Notes under the pieces: generated by a model
The model's database searches: none
The model's input: only the letters and a program-made list of their open reading frames with translations
Told to the model about the DNA's origin: nothing
NCBI RefSeq assembly: GCF_019049255.1
Contig: NZ_JAGMUJ010000007.1
Span: forward strand, 62,001-126,000
Reading direction: 5' to 3'
DNA length: 64,000 nucleotides
DNA from: Streptomyces sp. AC558_RSS880
GTDB lineage: Bacteria > Actinomycetota > Actinomycetes > Streptomycetales > Streptomycetaceae
Made by a program: the position numbers and the translations under genes
Part shown: one piece after another, positions 17,302 to 26,235 of the stretch
How the letters are laid out: each line of letters starts with the position of its first letter
How positions within the stretch are numbered: the first letter of the stretch is position 1

Positions 17302-17371
17302 AGCGCCGGGCAGGCCTTGCACCTGCATCTCCCCGCAGGAAGCGGGGCGTCTTTCCTTGGACCACCAACGC
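17302..17371 (-). tRNA. tRNA-Gly(TCC)
   Basis: A 70-nt cloverleaf on the minus strand. Acceptor GCGTTGG pairs with CCGGCGC (two G-T wobbles), the anticodon stem is CCCCG/CGGGG with loop CTTCCTG (anticodon TCC), and the T-stem is GCAGG/CCTGC. The discriminator is T, as usual for bacterial tRNA-Gly, and CCA is not encoded. The T-loop reads TGCAAGG instead of the usual TTCRANT, so scanners may score it low, but all stems pair and a terminator follows immediately. Confidence 0.8.
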
Positions 17372-17536
17372 GTGATCACTGTCGGGGGGCGACCCCCTCA
17401 GCGAGCAAGATGATCGTATCGCATGATCGCCGGGCACGCACATCGCGGAGTGCCGGAGAAGGGGGAGGGAATAACCGGGGACCGTCCCCTGTTACGTCGC
17501 GCAGCGACCGTCACACCCCACAGGAGGCACCCCACC

Positions 17537-18612
<1,076 letters not shown>

Positions 18613-18637
<25 letters not shown>

Positions 18638-20478
18638 ACCCCGGGCGTGCCCAGCAGTTCGGAGATGCGGTCCGGCGACACCGGACGGGAGTAGAGCCAC
18701 CCCTGACCGGTGTCGCACCCGATCCGGCGCAGCCGGGTGGCCTGCGCCGAGGTCTCCACGCACTCCGCGGTGACCGTCAGGCCGAGCCGGTGGGCGAGCT
18801 GCACCATCGCCTCGACGATGACCTCGTCCGCCGGGTTCGGCGGGGCGGCGGCGCGTTCCTCGTACTGGAAGCCCCGGACGAAGGAGCCGTCCAGCTTCAG
18901 CACCGACACCGGCAGCCGGCTGAGGTAGGCCAGGTTCGAGTAGCCGGTGCCGAAGTCGTCGATGGCGATGCGCACGCCCATGTCGCTGAGCGCCTTCAGG
19001 GCCTCGATCGGCCGGCCGGAGGAGCCCATCACCGCCGACTCGGTCAGCTCCAGCTGGAGCAGATGCGGCGCGAGGCCCGTCTCCTCCAAGGTGTCGGCGA
19101 CGTCCGCCACCAGGTCGGAGTCCCAGACCTGACGGACCGCCACGTTCACGCTGACGAAGATCGGCGGTTCGTCCGGGTGCTCCACCTGCCAGTCGCGGGC
19201 CTGCCGGCAGGCGGTGCGCAGCACCCAGCGGCCGAGCGGCACGATCGAGCCGTCCTCCTCCGCCAGTGAGATGAACCGATTCGGCGTCAGCGTGCCGAAC
19301 CGGGGGTGGTGCCAGCGGACCAGCGCCTCCACCCCGTGCACCCGGTCGTCCTCCATGCCCACCAGCGGCTGGTACTCCAGCGCGAACTCGCCCCGGTCGA
19401 TGGCCGGGCGGAGCGTGGAGGCGAGGGCCTGCCGGGTCACGCGGGAGGCGTTGCGCTCCGGGTCGAACAGCGTCCAGCGGGCCTTGCCGTCGGCCTTCGC
19501 CCAGTACAGCGTGGTGTCGGCGGCCTGCATCAGCGCGGTGGGCGTGGTCCCGGCGGCGTGCCGCTCGACCACCCCGATCGACGCGGAGACCGACAGCCGG
19601 CGTCCGGAGAGGTCGAAGGGGGCCTGGACCGCGTCGAGCAGCGACTCGGCGAGGTCGGCGAGCTGCTCGGTGCCGGTGGAGTCCTCGACCAGCAGCGCGA
19701 ACTCGTCCCCGCCGAGCCGGGCGACCAGCGGGGTGCCGGTCCTGGCCCGGCCCGCCTCCTCCGCGCAGCGCGTCAGCCGCTCGGCGACGGCGGCCAGCAG
19801 TTGGTCGCCGACGCGGTGGCCCAGGGTGTCGTTGACGGCCTTGAACCCGTCCAGGTCGAGGTAGCACAGCCCGATCCGGCCGGTGCCGCTCTCCTCGTAC
19901 GACTCCGCCTCCAGCGCGGCCGTCAGCCGTTCGAGGAACAGGGTGCGGTTGGGCAGCCGGGTCACCGGGTCGTGCATCCGCAGGTGCCGTAGCTGGGCCT
20001 GGAGTTCGCGGTGGTCGCCGATGTCGGCGACCGACAGCAGCACCCCCTCGTCGTCGGCGGGCAGCGGGGTGACCGTCACCCGCACCCACAGCGTGTGCCC
20101 CTCCGGGTGCTTCAGCCGGCGCGTGCAGTGCAGCCCGGCCCGCCGTCCGCGCAGCAGCTCCCGGTAGGCGTGCCAGACGCGGGCGTCGGAGGCCAGGTCC
20201 ACCAGGTCGGCGGCGACGGCACCGGCCAGGGTCTCCGGGTCGCGGCCCAGCAGGGTGGCGAGGGCCGTGTTGGCGCCGGTCACCGTGCCCCCGCGGTCGA
20301 CCACGGCCATGGCGAGCGGCGCGGCCGTGAAGACGGAGCGGTACGACGGGGACGGCGGGGAGGAGGGGGACGACGGGGGCGGGGATTCCGCACGCGGAGA
20401 CGTAGTGATCTCACTCTCTGTGACGTTCGGCCGGTCGATTTCCGTCGCGGGCGCCGGCCCTTCGGACGTTCCGCTCAC
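18613..20478 (-). CDS. cdgA: PAS-GGDEF-EAL cyclic-di-GMP enzyme (CdgA-like)
   Basis: A 621-residue cytosolic protein. The N-terminal 45 residues are Pro/Ser-rich, PAS is at about 48-160, GGDEF at about 165-335 and EAL at about 350-610. The diguanylate cyclase motif GGDEF (256-260) is intact; no RxxD inhibitory site precedes it. EAL residues are intact: EAL 384-386, N445, E480, DDFGTGYS 507-514 and K528. The protein could therefore be bifunctional. GTG 20478 follows GGGAG. Length, architecture and context match what I recall for the BldD-regulated CdgA of Streptomyces, which controls the developmental switch; a BldD-like site lies upstream. It is divergent from the metalloprotease gene. Confidence 0.9.
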
Positions 20479-20801
20479 CGCTCGCTCCCGCAGTGCACTC
20501 GATCGCTGTCCGTGCAGAAAGTCTCAGGAAAGTGTGCCGATCATAGAGGCCCACGTCGGGGCCTTCCAGTCACTGTCCGGTTTCCAGGACGGATCCGCAT
20601 CTCTGGCCGATCGTTTCTGCTCATGGAGGGACGGGTTCTGCGGGCCTCCGACCAGTTGTGACGTTCCGTGAGTGCCCGGGGCGTCGGTCCCGCCCGGATA
20701 CCCGCGTTTCTCACTCGTCCGGTGCAGCCGGACATGACGCAGTACGACAAGTCCCCACAATCTGGGTGCGGTGTCCCGTGAACCGTCTCCCGGAGGTCCC
20801 C
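20479..20801. other. Divergent promoter region of cdgA and the metalloprotease gene
   Basis: About 320 bp without a credible gene. It contains the BldD-like site at 20658-20672 and must hold both promoters. Confidence 0.6.
20658..20672. promoter_or_regulatory. BldD-like pseudo-palindrome
   Basis: GTGACGTTCCGTGAG fits the outer positions of the published BldD consensus (nTnACnCWGnGTnAn) but differs at the central C and G. It is 180 bp from the cdgA start and 130 bp from the protease start. A candidate only. Confidence 0.35.
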
Positions 20802-22127
20802 GTGCCGCGTCAGCTCACCCCGAGAGGCCTCGGCCGTGAGACTCTCCGGGAACGACTGAGCCGATCGGGTGCCTCGGGCGTACGGCCCCGGCTGCGCAGC
20901 ACCGCCGCGATGTGCACCACGATGTCGGCGCTCGCGGCGACCTCGATGGTGAACGTCCCCTCCGTCGCCGAGCCCTTCTCCGTGGCGCCCTGCGTCCTCG
21001 CCCGCACCGCCGCCCACCACTCCGAGGGCCTGGACACCTGGAACGCGGCCTACCCCCGCCCCACCCGCAACCTGGACGCGGTGATGGTGTTCCTGTCCTT
21101 CCCCGACTCCCACCCCCTGACCACGCCCGCCGAACTCTCCGCCGACCACTTCCCCGCCACCAGCCGCTACTTCGAGCAGGCCTCCTACGGCAGGTTCACC
21201 CTCCGCCCGCACGCCCTGCGGCAGTGGCTCCGCATGCCGCGCCCCTCCACGGCGTACGCCATACGACGCGACTGGACCGTCACCCACCGGGCCGCCTACC
21301 TGCGCGACGCGTTCTCGGTGGCCAACCGGCACGTCGACTTCTCGCGCTACGACATCGTGTACTTCGTCGCCGACCCGGACGCGCCGGGCGTGGACTCCGA
21401 CGCCACCAAGGTCGTCAACCTGGACCGTCCGCTGCGCGTCGACGGCGCCGACATCCGGCGGATCGTCACCGTGTTCGAGAACCACCCCCCGGACCGGCTC
21501 GTCCTCGCCCACGAGACCGGGCACGTCTTCGACCTGCCCGACCTCTACCACCGGCCCGTGGACGGCAAGGGCGACTGGGACACCCACGTCGGCGACTGGG
21601 ACCTGATGGGCAGCCAGTTCGCCCTCGCACCGGACCTCTTCGGCTGGCACAAGTGGAAGCTGGGCTGGCTGGAGTCCCGGCAGGTGCGGTGCGTGCAGGA
21701 CGCGGGGCCGGTACGGCTGACGCTGGAGCCGCTCGGGGCGGGGCCGGGGACGCCGGTGACGGGCGCCGCCGGGGCGCCGTCCTTCGGGCTGGGGCGGGGC
21801 ACCAAGCTCGCGGTCGTGCGCACCGGGCCCGACAGCGTGCTCGCCTTCGAGGCCCGCGGGCCGGCCGGCAACGATCACGCGGTCTGCCGGCAGGGGGTGC
21901 TGGTGTACCGGGTGAGCAGCGGCACCCGGTCGGGGCGCGGCCCCATCGAGGTCGTCGACGCCCACCCGCACACCGAGGCGTGCCGGGAGGACTCGGTCTA
22001 CCCGCCGCTCGCCGACGCCCCGGTCGCCCTCGGCGAGAGCTTCACGGTGCCCGGGGAGTCCGTACGGGTGGCGGTGGAGGGGCGTACGGCGTCGGGGGCG
22101 TGGACGGTGCGGATCAGCGCCGGGTAG
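20802..22127 (+). CDS. Secreted M6-like HExxH metalloprotease
   Basis: A 441-residue protein starting at GTG 20802 with GGAGG five bases upstream. A basic N-terminus and a moderately hydrophobic segment (about 30-60) suggest export. Zinc motif HETGH (237-241) is followed by FDLPDLYH, whose His250 may be a further ligand, then GDWDLMG and GWHKWKLGW as in M6 (immune inhibitor A-like) peptidases. The C-terminal 120 residues are beta-rich, possibly a jelly-roll module. It probably degrades extracellular proteins. The N-terminal signal is atypical, so the route of export is uncertain. A hairpin and tRNA-Lys follow. Confidence 0.85.
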   Translation: MPRQLTPRGLGRETLRERLSRSGASGVRPRLRSTAAMCTTMSALAATSMVNVPSVAEPFSVAPCVLARTAAHHSEGLDTWNAAYPRPTRNLDAVMVFLSFPDSHPLTTPAELSADHFPATSRYFEQASYGRFTLRPHALRQWLRMPRPSTAYAIRRDWTVTHRAAYLRDAFSVANRHVDFSRYDIVYFVADPDAPGVDSDATKVVNLDRPLRVDGADIRRIVTVFENHPPDRLVLAHETGHVFDLPDLYHRPVDGKGDWDTHVGDWDLMGSQFALAPDLFGWHKWKLGWLESRQVRCVQDAGPVRLTLEPLGAGPGTPVTGAAGAPSFGLGRGTKLAVVRTGPDSVLAFEARGPAGNDHAVCRQGVLVYRVSSGTRSGRGPIEVVDAHPHTEACREDSVYPPLADAPVALGESFTVPGESVRVAVEGRTASGAWTVRISAG

Positions 22128-22140
22128 ACGCCGGGCGGAT

Positions 22141-22180
22141 ACGGAGAAGGCCCCCCGCTTGCGCGAGGGGCCTTCTCCGT
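22141..22180. terminator. Bidirectional terminator before tRNA-Lys copy 3
   Basis: A perfect 14-bp inverted repeat ACGGAGAAGGCCCC (22141-22154)/GGGGCCTTCTCCGT (22167-22180) separates the plus-strand protease gene from the minus-strand tRNA. Confidence 0.88.
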
Positions 22181-22184
22181 GTCG

Positions 22185-22258
22185 TGCGCCGCCAGGGACT
22201 CGAACCCCGGACCCGCTGATTAAGAGTCAGCTGCTCTAACCAACTGAGCTAGCGGCGC
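22185..22258 (-). tRNA. tRNA-Lys(CTT), copy 3
   Basis: Identical to the copies at 3666-3739 and 7378-7451. Its 5' end overlaps the last 10 bases of the upstream same-strand coding region (stop at 22249-22251). Confidence 0.98.
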
Positions 22259-22896
22259 CTGCTGACGTCGTAGACATTAGCATCACGTCCGGCGGGAGGA
22301 AAAATCGATATCCGCACGGCCGCGCGGGCCGCCCGCACGGCCGCCCACAGCAGGACCTCCGGACCCGGCAGCCAGGGGTGGCGGGTGTCGGGGGCGACGA
22401 GCCAGCGGGAGTCCGAGCGGGGGGCGGGCGCGGTCGCGCCGGTGAGGGCGGGGACGGTCACCGCGTCGCCGGTGCCGTGGCACAGCAGGGGCGGGACGCC
22501 GTCGGTCCGCGCGCCGCACGTGCCGGGTGTGTCGTGCGTGTCGTGTGCGCCGTGCGTGCCGTGTGCGCCGTGTGCGCCCCACTCCTCCCACTCCATCAGG
22601 GCCGGGAGCCGCTGTGCCGTGCCGGGCGCGGCGAACAGCAGCATCCGGCCCCGGAACTCCGCCACCGGACCCGAGCCCGGACCCTCCTCCCACATCCGGT
22701 CCAGCATCCGGCGCCCGAAGATCGTCGGCGCGCTCACCACGTCGAAGACCACGCCGCAGGGCAGCACGACCGGGGCGTCCGGCCGCTCGTCCCAGTGCGA
22801 GAGCGTGCTGCGCGGATACGTCCCCGCCGAGGCGAGCCAGGTGGCACCGTCGGGGGTGACGCCGCTGACGTCGGAGGCATTCCGTGGACTGCTCAT
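22249..22896 (-). CDS. Hypothetical protein, weakly like N-terminal bifunctional primase/polymerase proteins
   Basis: A 215-residue protein starting at ATG 22896. The segment WLASAGTYPRSTLSHW, followed by VLPCGVVFDVV and FGRRMLDRMWEEG, recalls small Streptomyces proteins annotated as bifunctional DNA primase/polymerase-like; I cannot see catalytic acidic triads, so activity is doubtful. A low-complexity Gly-Ala-His/Asp-Thr-His stretch (about 108-130) interrupts it. The stop codon TAG lies inside the tRNA-Lys gene, so processing of the tRNA would trim the mRNA end. The ribosome site is weak. Confidence 0.6.
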   Translation of the reverse strand: MSSPRNASDVSGVTPDGATWLASAGTYPRSTLSHWDERPDAPVVLPCGVVFDVVSAPTIFGRRMLDRMWEEGPGSGPVAEFRGRMLLFAAPGTAQRLPALMEWEEWGAHGAHGTHGAHDTHDTPGTCGARTDGVPPLLCHGTGDAVTVPALTGATAPAPRSDSRWLVAPDTRHPWLPGPEVLLWAAVRAARAAVRISIFPPAGRDANVYDVSRRR

Positions 22897-23002
22897 GACG
22901 GATACGTCTACTCGGCGTGAGGGCTTGGTTCCACAGGGTTGCGGAAAACGGGGACGCGGAGACGGGGGAGGGGGTATCTTGCCCGTCCGGCATATGCCCG
23001 AC

Positions 23003-23368
23003 TCATACGGGGTCGGCGTGCACCGGCCCCTCTCCGCCCCGCATCAGGTCCCGGCCGAACTCGACCATCTTCTTCGCGTAGTCCTCGGTCCACTCGGCGC
23101 GCTCGGCGATGTCCGCCGGCGTCAGCCGGTCGAAGCGGCGGGGATCGGCGAGCTGGGCCGCCGCCAGCGCCTGGAACTCCGTCGCCCGGTCCGCCGCGGC
23201 ACGGAACGCGAGCGTCAGCTCGGTCGCCCGCTCCAGCAGCGCGCGCGGATCGTCGATCGACTCCAGGTCGAAGAAGTGCTCGGGGTCGGAGGCCGCCTCC
23301 GCGGGCTCGAACAGCAGGGGCGCGGGGCGTAGCCGCGGCTGGTCCCGGCGCGGCGTGTGCTCCGCCAT
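23003..23368 (-). CDS. Conserved hypothetical protein
   Basis: A 121-residue acidic, mostly helical protein with no signal or membrane segment. ATG 23368 is preceded by AGGAG. Segments DPEHFFDLESIDDPRALLER and RFDRLTPADIAERAEWTED suggest a compact helical domain. I do not recognise the family. It stands alone between two other small minus-strand genes, and the remnant helicase fragment lies 100 bp upstream of its start. Confidence 0.65.
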   Translation of the reverse strand: MAEHTPRRDQPRLRPAPLLFEPAEAASDPEHFFDLESIDDPRALLERATELTLAFRAAADRATEFQALAAAQLADPRRFDRLTPADIAERAEWTEDYAKKMVEFGRDLMRGGEGPVHADPV

Positions 23369-23466
23369 GACTTCTCCTTCGTACGTCGCGGTCGGCCCCC
23401 CTGGAGGGCGGGCCACCGTCCATTGTCCCGCGCCGCCGCAAGAGGGCCTGAGCGCTGCCGCCCGCG

Positions 23467-23498
23467 GGACCGCGTGAATGGCTTCCCAGCCGTCCGGG
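23467..23498 (-). pseudogene. Fragment 1 of a helicase 3' end (matches 26295-26326)
   Basis: 28 of 32 bases match the helicase gene, and on the minus strand it reads PDGWEAIHAV against PDGWEANHAV in the intact gene. It is non-coding now. It pairs in order and orientation with fragment 2 at 23953-23997. Confidence 0.65.
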
Positions 23499-23571
23499 CG
23501 GTATGCATGCGCCGCGCTGCCCCCTGCCGGGGGCTGGGCCCGAGGCCGACGCGGCCCGGCACCGCGCGAGG

Positions 23572-23901
23572 TCAGATCGTGCCGGCTTCGATGGCTCGCT
23601 CCAGGTCGACGTCGGCGCAGAACAACCGGACGTCGGCCTCGGGGGCCACCTCCCGGACGGCCAACTCGAGCCACTTCTTGAACTTCGGCTCCCAGTGCCG
23701 GACACCCGAGATGCCTACCGGGTAGTCACCGGTACGCCCCAGCACCATGAACTCCCCGTCGCGCTCCAGCAGCGACAGCGAGACCTCGTCGTCGATGCGC
23801 TCGTCGCGGATCACCTCATGGACGGCTTGCCGCGCTTCCTCTGCCTGCTCACGGGAGACGAGTCCACGGACGTCGATTTCGATGCGAAGGTTCACGGACA
23901 T
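23572..23901 (-). CDS. Conserved hypothetical protein inserted between helicase fragments
   Basis: A 109-residue acidic protein (ATG 23901, weak ribosome site) with alternating strand/helix pattern: MSVNLRIEIDVRG, a Glu/Arg helix, EVSLSLLERDGEFMVLGRTG, then a C-terminal helical WEPKFKKWLELAVREV and CADVDLERAIEAG. The pattern resembles small proteins found with genomic-island or immunity-like genes, but no family is recognised. It sits inside the gap that separates two fragments of a helicase 3' end. Confidence 0.65.
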   Translation of the reverse strand: MSVNLRIEIDVRGLVSREQAEEARQAVHEVIRDERIDDEVSLSLLERDGEFMVLGRTGDYPVGISGVRHWEPKFKKWLELAVREVAPEADVRLFCADVDLERAIEAGTI

Positions 23902-24598
23902 GGCGGCCACCTTAGTGGTGCTGTCGGACAACTGGCCTGTGCGTGAACGGCCGTGCCCGGCTGGACCGGCTCCGTGGACGGGTGGCCGTCCAGGAGGCAC
24001 GGGTTCCGTGCCGCGGCCTGGGACGCCGCCCCCTCCCCGACACGGCCGCCGCGACCGCCCGGTCTCGCTGTCGGCCGCTACGCCACTTCCTCGGGGAACG
24101 GCACATGACACCCCCGGGTGAACCGTCAGCAAGTCGCGCATAACACTCGACAAACGTAACGATCATCACGCGTGCTAAGTGGATCTTGTGACGTCATGGT
24201 CCGTTTGCTGCCCGTTGACCTGACGCTCCGTCGGGGGTTTGGTTACTGGAGGCAACCGTGTGGGCGGGGTGTGACGGGGATGTGGAGTCGAAGTCAAGGC
24301 GCAGGCGGGCCTGTTGGGATTCCGTCGAGTGTGTGCCGGCCGGTGTGTCGGCATCGTCGCGAAGCACGGCGGAGCCCGCTGTCGATGGCGCCGATGGCCT
24401 GACGGAGGCCGAAGCGGCGGATGGCCCCGGGATTTCATGAAGCGGGCCGTCCGGTGGGTGGTCGGGAAACCGGAAAGCGCCTCTGATCGAGGCCGGCCGT
24501 CACACGTCGCATTCCCGCCGTTGTCCTGTGCATGACTACCAGGGAAACCGTATGGCGTGAAGATCTCCTCACGCGGACGAACTATCGATTGAGATGTG
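23902..24598. other. Long non-coding region
   Basis: About 700 bp. Apart from helicase fragment 2 it contains no frame with a ribosome site and codon bias. The right end must hold the promoter of the secreted-protein gene at 24599. Confidence 0.55.
23953..23997 (-). pseudogene. Fragment 2 of a helicase 3' end (matches 26339-26383)
   Basis: 42 of 45 bases match the intact helicase gene; the minus strand reads LLDGHPSTEPVQPGTAV against LLDDYPSTEPVQLGTLV. No longer open frame surrounds it. Confidence 0.7.
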
Positions 24599-25114
24599 AT
24601 GAAGAGCATTCGCTTGACGAAAAGGGCAACCGCCTTCGCCGCGTCATTCGCGGCGGTGGCAGCCGTGATGGCGACCGCCGCCCCGGCGCATGCGGCCGAG
24701 TACACGACCTCCGACAACTGCAATGTCCCGTGGATCACCTGCTCGTACGGTGATCTGTGGCTGTTCTACAACTCGAAGGAGATCGCCGTCCAGGACGGCT
24801 ACTACAAGTCGGCGTTCGCGAGGTTCTACAGCAACGTGTCCGACCACTGGGGCACGAGCCAGTACCAGGGGTCGTCGCTGACGACCTACCGGTACGTCTT
24901 CGGCAACGGCGGCAACGGCAACGGCCAGTACATGAAGAACAACGCGGCGTCCGTGCAGAACTGCGCCCGGGACGACAACTACCGCGTGTACTACAACTCC
25001 GGCTACGGCGGCACATCCCAGTACTTCGCGAAGAACGGCCCCTACGGGGACTGCAACATCACCAACCTGATCTCCGCGCTGAAGAACAACAACGCGTCCT
25101 CCCACTTCGCTTAA
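24599..25114 (+). CDS. Small secreted protein, possibly peptidase-inhibitor I36-like
   Basis: A 171-residue protein with a clear Sec signal (basic MKSIRLTKRA, Ala-rich core, cleavage about APAHA/AEY). The mature part is rich in Asn, Gly, Tyr and Ser with four cysteines (CNVPWITC, NCARDD, GDCNIT) and strands such as GDLWLFYNSKEI, vaguely like I36 inhibitors or beta-gamma-crystallin folds. It ends 12 bp before a lipoprotein gene on the same strand, so the two are likely co-transcribed. The function is unknown. Confidence 0.75.
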   Translation: MKSIRLTKRATAFAASFAAVAAVMATAAPAHAAEYTTSDNCNVPWITCSYGDLWLFYNSKEIAVQDGYYKSAFARFYSNVSDHWGTSQYQGSSLTTYRYVFGNGGNGNGQYMKNNAASVQNCARDDNYRVYYNSGYGGTSQYFAKNGPYGDCNITNLISALKNNNASSHFA

Positions 25115-25126
25115 GAAGGAACCGTC

Positions 25127-26143
25127 GTGAAGCACATCAAGCGGACCGCCACCGCGATAGCCCTGGCTGCTTCAGCCCTCCTGGTCGGTGCCTGCTCCCC
25201 CGGCACGACCGCGGACACCACGGAGAACGCGGCCGACGGCAAACCGATCGTGAACAAGGAGAACTGGCCCGAGAAGGTTCCCACCCGTGGTCTGGCCAAG
25301 AACCTGTCCCTTCCGCTGGAGGCGTACATGACCTCCTACGAGGACCAGGTCGCCGTGGAACAGGCCGCCAGCGATCTTCAGCAGTCCTGTATGAAGGACT
25401 ACGGCATCGACCTGGAGCTGCCGCGAGCGGGCGCCAACCCGCCCCCCAGCGACAACGACGCCAACATCGAACGGCGTTACGGCATCACCGACCGGGCCGA
25501 GGCGGAGAAGTACGGCTACGAGCTCCCCCCGGCGCTGCAGGAGCACACCAGGCAGACCATGCGTGAGCTGTCCGGTGTCGAGGTCGAGGTCCTGACCGGC
25601 CACACCAAGCCCGAACCGGTCGAGGCCACGGAGGGGGCCGGGGCGGCAGGGCCGTTCGCCGCCCCCGGCCAGGGCGTGAAGCCGGCGCGGGCGGAGTACA
25701 ACGGGAAGAAGCTGAGGACGGGCGGCTGCATCGGCTGGTCCAAGGAGCAGCTCGGCGTGCAGGAAGCCGACCCGGTCGTCGTGGCGGAGCTCGCCGGGGA
25801 CAGCCTGGTGCGGTCGATGAAGGACGACAAGGTCGTCAAGGCCACCGCAGCGTGGTCCTCGTGCATGGACGGCAAGGGACACCCGGGACTCGCCGACCCG
25901 TACAAGGCGATGGACCAGGGTGTCACGAACGACGGGAAGCCGTCGCAGGAGTCCATCGCGCTGGCGGTCGACGACATCGACTGCAAGGAACAGACGGACC
26001 TGGTGAAGATCTGGTTCGAGGTGGAGTCCGCGATCCAGAACGAGCAGATCGCCGATGACAGGAGCCGGCTGACCGGCATCAAGGAGCAGCACGGCAAGGA
26101 AATCGCCGCCGCGCGCGAGCAGATGGCGGCTTCCGCCCAGTGA
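25127..26143 (+). CDS. Putative lipoprotein co-transcribed with the secreted protein
   Basis: A 338-residue protein starting at GTG 25127 behind AAGAAGGAA. The signal ends in a lipobox LVGAC (Cys about residue 23). The mature protein is acidic and largely helical, with paired cysteines (QQSCMKDYG, GGCIGW, SSCMDGKG, DIDCKEQ) typical of a Streptomyces-specific lipoprotein family of unknown role. The C-terminal 60 residues form a probable long amphipathic helix. The 12-bp spacing from the secreted-protein gene suggests a functional pair. Confidence 0.75.
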   Translation: MKHIKRTATAIALAASALLVGACSPGTTADTTENAADGKPIVNKENWPEKVPTRGLAKNLSLPLEAYMTSYEDQVAVEQAASDLQQSCMKDYGIDLELPRAGANPPPSDNDANIERRYGITDRAEAEKYGYELPPALQEHTRQTMRELSGVEVEVLTGHTKPEPVEATEGAGAAGPFAAPGQGVKPARAEYNGKKLRTGGCIGWSKEQLGVQEADPVVVAELAGDSLVRSMKDDKVVKATAAWSSCMDGKGHPGLADPYKAMDQGVTNDGKPSQESIALAVDDIDCKEQTDLVKIWFEVESAIQNEQIADDRSRLTGIKEQHGKEIAAAREQMAASAQ

Positions 26144-26157
26144 GTGCCGGGGCAGCG

Positions 26158-26185
26158 GTGCCCGGACCGCGCACGGTCCGGGCAC
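26158..26185. terminator. Bidirectional terminator
   Basis: A perfect 12-bp inverted repeat GTGCCCGGACCG/CGGTCCGGGCAC with loop CGCA, between the convergent lipoprotein and helicase genes. Confidence 0.85.
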
Positions 26186-26235
26186 TGTGCCCGGTCGTCC
26201 GCCGCTCGGTGACCCGCGGACGATGACGCGTCCGT

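Noticed and set aside
24172..24402. 76-codon plus-strand frame as a small gene
   Set aside because: Composition lacks Streptomyces third-position bias and no ribosome site is visible.
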